Part shown: positions 60,079-64,000 of the stretch, piece after piece
How positions within the stretch are numbered: position 1 is the stretch's first letter
Layout: each line of letters starts with the position of its first letter
Source: Bin87 sp034423115
GTDB lineage: Bacteria > Chloroflexota > Dehalococcoidia > Lucifugimonadales > UBA3495
NCBI GenBank assembly: GCA_034423115.1
Contig: DAOUJD010000044.1
Span: 62,001-126,000 of the forward strand
Reading direction: 5' to 3'
Length of the DNA: 64,000 bases
Program-made: the position numbers and the translations under genes
The notes under the pieces: model-generated
Told to the model about the DNA's origin: nothing
The model's database searches: none
Seen by the model: the letters and a program-made list of their open reading frames with translations, nothing else

Positions 60079-61095
60079 CTAGTGCGCCACGCGATTCCGC
60101 AGGGGCGCGCTCACCTGGTGCAAATACTGCAGGATTTCCCGGTGTGACCGGATCACTCCGGTTTCGTAATACGCGATGCCGTTGCGGCGGCAGAAATCCA
60201 TGATGATGGGCCGCGCCTTGCCCAGGTTGTGCCTCGGCATGGTGGGAAAGAGGTGATGCTCGATCTGGTAGTTCAGTCCGCCGTACAGCATGTCATTTAT
60301 CGGACTCGGCCTTACGTTTCGGGAGGTCAGCACCTGCTGGCTTAGGAAGTCGATCTTGCTGTTGGCATCCGTCATGAGCATGCCCTTGTGGTTAGGCGCG
60401 AAGGTGGCGCTGACGTACAGGCCGGTCAGGATGTGGTGCACGGCCAGGAAGACCACGCCTTCCCATCCCGGCAAACACCAGAAGATCAGGCCCGCGTACA
60501 GCACGACGTGCCCAACCATGACCGCGGGCTCGGCAACCCGGTACTTGACATCTCTTCGCAGCAGGCGGGGAATTCCTGAGGCCTTCAGCACGAACGACTC
60601 CAGGCAGGTGAGAGGGTAGAACAGTGTGGCCTGGTGGCGGATGATCAACGCCGTGACGCCGGTGCTCTCCCTGGCCTGTCGGGACGAGAAAGCAATCAAC
60701 GGCAAATTCACGTCAGGGTCGGTATCGACGTCGTTTGGGTTGCCGTGGTGTTCGTTGTGTTTGTTGACCCACCAGGTCCGGTTGATCCCCACCAGCAGGC
60801 TGGTTGCGAGTCCGAGGCGGTCGTTGTTCCTGGTCGTCCTGAACACCTGCTGATGTCCAGCGTCGTGTCCCAGGAAACAAAGCTGTACGGTCGTGAACGC
60901 CAAAAGCGCGGCGTTGCCAATCTGGATCCAGATGTTGTCTGTAACTATGAGGATCGCGATGCTCACTGCCATCAGGATAGTGGCAGCCGAAATTTTTCCA
61001 ATATACCGGGCGGGTTTCTTATCCAGCAAATCTGCCGTGGTGATCGTATCTTTTAGTTGGGCGTAGTTGTCAATGGTCCCGGGAGAACTGGGCAT
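60079..61095 (-). CDS. Membrane fatty acid desaturase
   Basis: 338 residues from ATG 61095 (AAGGA six bases upstream). The three histidine boxes that bind the di-iron centre are present: LGHDAGHQQVF near 75, NKHNEHHGNPN near 110 and YQIEHHLFPTMPRHNL near 278. Hydrophobic helices (AATILMAVSIAILIVTDNIWI, FTTVQLCFLG, GHVVLYAGLIFWCLPG, VVFLAVHHILTGLYV) complete the fold. QIEHH in the third box is the form seen in acyl-lipid front-end and delta-12-type desaturases. It introduces cis double bonds into membrane lipids, using O2. Confidence 0.93.
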   Translation of the reverse strand: MPSSPGTIDNYAQLKDTITTADLLDKKPARYIGKISAATILMAVSIAILIVTDNIWIQIGNAALLAFTTVQLCFLGHDAGHQQVFRTTRNNDRLGLATSLLVGINRTWWVNKHNEHHGNPNDVDTDPDVNLPLIAFSSRQARESTGVTALIIRHQATLFYPLTCLESFVLKASGIPRLLRRDVKYRVAEPAVMVGHVVLYAGLIFWCLPGWEGVVFLAVHHILTGLYVSATFAPNHKGMLMTDANSKIDFLSQQVLTSRNVRPSPINDMLYGGLNYQIEHHLFPTMPRHNLGKARPIIMDFCRRNGIAYYETGVIRSHREILQYLHQVSAPLRNRVAH

Positions 61096-61197
61096 ATCTT
61101 GTCCTTGTTGGTTGAGGCGAGTGGGCGTGGCATTGTAACTGGATGGCGGTGTCTTGTCGCGTGAGGAACTCTCGTCGCAACGCTTCCCCACTCACCG

Positions 61198-61231
61198 TCC
61201 GTTCATGGTGAGCTTGTCGAACCATCAGCAG
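61198..61231. repeat. Degenerate family A palindrome
   Basis: TCCGTTCATGG-TGAGCTTGTCGAA-CCATCAGCAGA keeps the loop and inner stem of the family A repeats but has lost part of the outer stem. Confidence 0.6.
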
Positions 61232-61286
61232 ATTACGTGGTTACTCGGCAACAATCGAATGGCTCTGTGCTAATGAGCGGGAGCCG

Positions 61287-61315
61287 TTGACGCCCGCCCA
61301 TGCCCTCCATACAAT
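61287..61315 (+). promoter_or_regulatory. Promoter of the trpE transcript
   Basis: TTGACG (61287-61292), 17-bp spacer, TACAAT (61310-61315): five of six consensus bases in each box. Transcription would start near 61322, just before the T-box leader. Confidence 0.7.
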
Positions 61316-61321
61316 TGTTAC

Positions 61322-61558
61322 CCGCACAACCGAATATCCAATCGCCGTGAACGGGATTAGTACGCGTCCAGCGAGGCCCAGAGAGCCGGAGTTGCTGTGA
61401 ACCGGCGCCAACCGCAGACGCTGAATGGACCCCGGAGCCGTCCGCCGAAAAGTCCGTCTTAGTAGGCCGGAACGCGTGGGCTGCGTTATTCGCCCGCAAA
61501 ACACCGTACGCAGGGTGGCATTGCGACCATTTGGCTCGTCCCTCGGGGACGGGCTTTT
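61322..61558 (+). promoter_or_regulatory. tRNA-Trp T-box leader of trpE
   Basis: Shows the T-box landmarks in order. AGTA bulge (61359-61362). Stem I distal motif starting AGAGAGCCGG and ending AACCGGC (61380-61406). A specifier region GAATGGACC with TGG (Trp) at 61426-61428. The T-box sequence AGGGTGGCATTGCGA (61512-61526). A terminator arm, GCTCGTCCC-TCG-GGGACGGGC (61534-61554), followed by TTTT. ACGG/TCCGT at 61351 and 61453 can close stem I. Uncharged tRNA-Trp should favour read-through into trpE. Confidence 0.85.
61534..61558 (+). terminator. T-box attenuation terminator
   Basis: A 9-bp stem (61534-61542 with 61546-61554, one G-U pair), TCG loop, and TTTT at 61555-61558. It ends 36 bases before the trpE start. 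Confidence 0.75.
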
Positions 61559-61594
61559 GCATTGCCATCCGACCAAACCCTTTGGAAATCAACC

Positions 61595-63055
61595 GTGAGT
61601 ACTTACTACCCCACACTCGAACAGGTGCGGTCCATGGCCGGACAGGGCAATCTTTGTCCCGTGTACTGCACCATCAACGCCGACCTGGAGACGCCGGTTT
61701 CGGCCTACCTGAAAGTGGCCCGGCCTCCCTATTCCTTCTTGCTGGAGTCGGTGGCCGGCGGCGAGCGCATCGGCCGCTACAGTTTCATCGGCACCGAGCC
61801 TTACGACGTGTTCAGCACCGGCGCGGACCAACCCTCCGGCCAGGTAGATCCTCTGACACTGGTTCAACGGGAGATGGATTCGTTCCAACTTATCTCCGTT
61901 GATGGCCTGCCCCCCTTCCACGGGGGCGGTGTGGGTTACGTCGCGTACGACGCAGTCCATTATTTCGAGCCGCGCGTGCCCATGCTGGAATCCGACCCCC
62001 AGGGCTTGCCGGAATCGGTGTTCATGTTCACCGATACTCTGCTTGTGTTTGATCACCTGCGTCACAACATCAAGGTGGTGAGCCATGTGCGGGTTGACGG
62101 TGGCGACATAGATGCTGCGTACGAGGCCGCTGTTGCCAAAATCGAGCGCATAGTGGACCGGCTCTCCCGGCCGTTGGAAATACCGCCCGAACTGCTGGCG
62201 ACCCCGTCTATGCCGTCAAACGGTCAGGCGGAGTCCAACTTCACCGTCCCGGAATACGAGGCGGTGGTCGACAGGTGCATCGAGTACATCTATGCCGGCG
62301 ATGTCATCCAGGTGGTCAACTCGCAACGGTTCAGCCGGCGCACGGATGCGCATCCGTTCCAGGTGTACCGCGCCCTGCGGGGCGACAACCCGTCCCCCTA
62401 CATGTACTACCTGGACCTCAATGGCTTCCAAATCGTCGGCGCGGCCATTGAGACCGTCGCCACCGTCCACGACGGCGTCGTCAACACGCATCCCATCGCC
62501 GGCACCCGCCCTCGCGGCCAGACCCCGGCGGAGGACATCGCGCTTGAGGAGGAGTTGAAGGGCAGCGAAAAGCAGCAGGCGGAACACATCATGCTGCTGG
62601 ACCTGGGCCGGAACGACATCGGCCGAGTCAGCGTGCCCGGCACGGTCAAGGTGACGCAGTACATGGACGTGGAACGTTTCTCCCACGTCATGCACCTCGT
62701 GTCCCACGTGGAAGGTCAACTGCGGCATGACATGACGCCGTACGACGCCCTGCGCGCCTGCTTCCCGGCCGGCACGGTGTCTGGCGCTCCCAAGATCCGC
62801 GCCATGGAGATTATCGCCGAGGTAGAGCAGGAACGCCGCGGCCCCTACGGCGGCGCGGTTGCCTACTTCAGCTACAACGGCAACATGGATACCGCTCTCG
62901 TGCTCCGCACCGGCATCTTCAAGGACGGCGTAATGTACGTGCAGGCCGGCGGGGGCGTGGTCGCTGACAGCGTCGCAGAGGACGAATACATGGAGACCCG
63001 TCACAAATCCGGCGCCATGATGCGCGCCATCGACACCGCCGAAGGCATCGCCTAA
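61595..63055 (+). CDS. trpE: Anthranilate synthase component I
   Basis: 486 residues from GTG 61595; an in-frame start at 61562 would lie against the terminator. Makes anthranilate from chorismate with a TrpG partner not in view. The N-terminal domain has the tryptophan feedback element PYSFLLESVAGGERIGRYSF near 43 (LLES). The chorismate-binding part carries GAAIETVATVHDGVVNTHPIAGTRPRG near 285, LLDLGRNDIGRV near 337, and CFPAGTVSGAPKIRAMEII near 390. The T-box leader makes TrpE more likely than PabB. Confidence 0.95.
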   Translation: MSTYYPTLEQVRSMAGQGNLCPVYCTINADLETPVSAYLKVARPPYSFLLESVAGGERIGRYSFIGTEPYDVFSTGADQPSGQVDPLTLVQREMDSFQLISVDGLPPFHGGGVGYVAYDAVHYFEPRVPMLESDPQGLPESVFMFTDTLLVFDHLRHNIKVVSHVRVDGGDIDAAYEAAVAKIERIVDRLSRPLEIPPELLATPSMPSNGQAESNFTVPEYEAVVDRCIEYIYAGDVIQVVNSQRFSRRTDAHPFQVYRALRGDNPSPYMYYLDLNGFQIVGAAIETVATVHDGVVNTHPIAGTRPRGQTPAEDIALEEELKGSEKQQAEHIMLLDLGRNDIGRVSVPGTVKVTQYMDVERFSHVMHLVSHVEGQLRHDMTPYDALRACFPAGTVSGAPKIRAMEIIAEVEQERRGPYGGAVAYFSYNGNMDTALVLRTGIFKDGVMYVQAGGGVVADSVAEDEYMETRHKSGAMMRAIDTAEGIA

Positions 63056-63056
63056 T

Positions 63057-63093
63057 CCCTCTCCCTCGATGGGAGAGGGCTGGGGTGAGGGTG
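63057..63093. repeat. Palindromic intergenic repeat, family E
   Basis: CCCTCTCCCT-CGAT-GGGAGAGGG followed by CTGGGGTGAGGGTG. The 9-bp stem plus the GTGAGGGTG tail is a dispersed repeat type I recognise from many bacteria. It may also end the trpE transcript. Confidence 0.65.
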
Positions 63094-63120
63094 AAATCCT
63101 CTGCCAAACAGGAGGCCAAA

Positions 63121-63561
63121 ATGCTAACTTCCTTCTTTCACACCGGATTTATCGTCAAGGATCTCGAAGCCGCCATCGACTTTTACTCGGACGTGCTCGG
63201 CCTGAAGCTGACCATGCGCACCGAGCGCACCGGCGAATTTCCTACGACGTTGCTGGGATTCCCCGACACCCACATCAAGGGGGCGTTCTTCGACATGGGT
63301 GACGGTCACCAGCTCGAGCTGATCCAGTACATCAACCCTGAGGGCAGTTACGCCAACTTTGACAAGAACGACGTTCGCGCAGCGCATCTGGCATTCTTCG
63401 TTGAGGACATCGACGCCTTCTACGAAAAGACCCGGGATCGCGGCCTCGCCTATCCCACGCCACCCGTCCCTATGTATGACGACGATGGCAAAATGGTGCG
63501 CAAGGCATCCTACTGCCAAGACCCGGACGGCAACTGGCTGGAACTCGTGGAGCTGTACTGA
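63121..63561 (+). CDS. VOC-family (glyoxalase/dioxygenase fold) protein
   Basis: 146 residues from ATG 63121 with GGAGG five bases upstream. One vicinal-oxygen-chelate fold: FHTGFIVKDLEAAIDFYSDVLGLKL near 6-30 (first metal His), HQLELIQY near 62, RAAHLAFFVEDIDAFYEKT near 86 and QDPDGNWLELVEL at the C-terminus with the metal Glu. These motifs fit lactoylglutathione lyase or methylmalonyl-CoA epimerase relatives. The substrate cannot be chosen. Confidence 0.88.
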   Translation: MLTSFFHTGFIVKDLEAAIDFYSDVLGLKLTMRTERTGEFPTTLLGFPDTHIKGAFFDMGDGHQLELIQYINPEGSYANFDKNDVRAAHLAFFVEDIDAFYEKTRDRGLAYPTPPVPMYDDDGKMVRKASYCQDPDGNWLELVELY

Positions 63562-63623
63562 TGCTGCGAAGGTTACAAGAATCCTTCCGAACCACTCCGA
63601 GGGCGACAACAGGCAGTGAAATC

Positions 63624-64000
63624 ATGCTTGAGTCAGTAAACCGGGTCTTTTTCCTGGTGAAGGACTTGACAGCCTCAGTCGAGTTTTACAGTAGGCTAGG
63701 ATTACAAGTAATACACCAATCCGAATGGTCGATAGGTGCCGGTACCGCGAACTCTGTGGTCTTCGACTTGGGCAACGGCGCGGGGTTGACATTAACAGAG
63801 CCAACGGACGCCTACGGGATTGGCCTGGTAGCTGATATGCCTGCTGACCGGTGTACACAGTTGGGTTTCATGGTCGATGACCTCGACTCTTTCTATCTAG
63901 CGTCGTTGGCTAGAGGCGTCCAATATCCGATGCCACCTCAAGAAATGCGCACTAACGAAGGCGCTGGCGGTAAAATGCTGTTTTGCAATGATCCTGATGG
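63624..64000 (+). CDS. VOC-family protein (3' partial)
   Basis: Open frame from ATG 63624 to the window edge (125 codons seen). It reads VNRVFFLVKDLTASVEFYSRLGLQVI near 5, an Asp/Gly-rich strand pair, and QLGFMVDDLDSFYLASLARG near 80. It then ends at FCNDPDG, just before the expected C-terminal metal Glu. It is a second VOC protein 62 bp after the first, but lower in GC and only distantly similar, so it may be a separate acquisition rather than a recent copy. Confidence 0.8.
   Translation, partial: MLESVNRVFFLVKDLTASVEFYSRLGLQVIHQSEWSIGAGTANSVVFDLGNGAGLTLTEPTDAYGIGLVADMPADRCTQLGFMVDDLDSFYLASLARGVQYPMPPQEMRTNEGAGGKMLFCNDPD

Overview
The window is 64 kb of gene-dense, GC-rich bacterial chromosome with no IS element, phage block, CRISPR array, tRNA or rRNA that I can see. 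Gene content suggests a free-living Chloroflexota bacterium, perhaps of the SAR202/Dehalococcoidia type. The basis for this is a set of Gram-positive-style RNA controls (a T-box and a PyrR attenuator), a Thr/Pro-rich lipoprotein linker, and many genes for breaking down unusual organic acids: two HpcH/HpaI aldolases, two MaoC-type dehydratase pairs, MmgE/PrpD, an isocitrate-lyase-superfamily enzyme and LhgO. The taxonomic call is inference; no marker was searched.

Layout. 1-5.5 kb: a NuoF-like subunit (5' end outside the window), a NuoG/formate-dehydrogenase-like subunit and a ferredoxin-NADP reductase. 5.6-11.3 kb: mutS and mutL, separated by a small thioredoxin-fold gene that reads through an in-frame TGA (probable selenocysteine) and by a HAD protein. 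11.3-17.7 kb: a small Tat-signal protein, a HAD phosphatase, an aldolase, a DUF192 lipoprotein, a PfkB kinase and a MaoC-type pair. 17.7-22.3 kb (minus): YihY, signal peptidase I, prephenate dehydratase and TrkA/TrkH. 22.5-25.8 kb: leuS and two aspartyl-protease-fold proteins. 25.8-33.7 kb: an anaerobic cobalamin block (cbiC, cbiX, cbiD, cbiT, cbiL, cbiF, cbiG, cbiH) interrupted by a Uma2-family gene. 33.7-37.1 kb: a second aldolase, a LysR regulator, a ferredoxin and an ornithine cyclodeaminase-family protein. 37.2-45.3 kb (minus): the pyrimidine operon pyrR-pyrB-pyrC-carA-orf-carB behind a PyrR attenuator. 45.4-55.4 kb (minus): VWA protein, isochorismatase-family hydrolase, a GDYXXLXY/DUF2157 pair, a retropepsin-like protein coupled to an isocitrate-lyase-family enzyme, fabG, plsX, a MaoC pair and lhgO. 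55.4-56.4 kb: a HicAB remnant with a frameshifted toxin. 56.5-64 kb: MmgE/PrpD, quinone oxidoreductase, a DUF6884 plus GIY-YIG-like pair, a fatty acid desaturase, trpE behind a tRNA-Trp T-box, and two VOC proteins (the last cut by the window end).

The strongest non-routine signals are four. First, an ArsC/Spx-like selenoprotein candidate with a SECIS-like hairpin. Second, the trpE T-box with a TTGACG-17-TACAAT promoter. Third, the PyrR attenuator, with a perfect PyrR-loop consensus that can pair with the terminator stem. Fourth, an FdhA-like protein lacking the Mo-ligand Cys/Sec. Several families of short palindromic repeats are scattered between genes, and one of them appears to carry a Shine-Dalgarno sequence.
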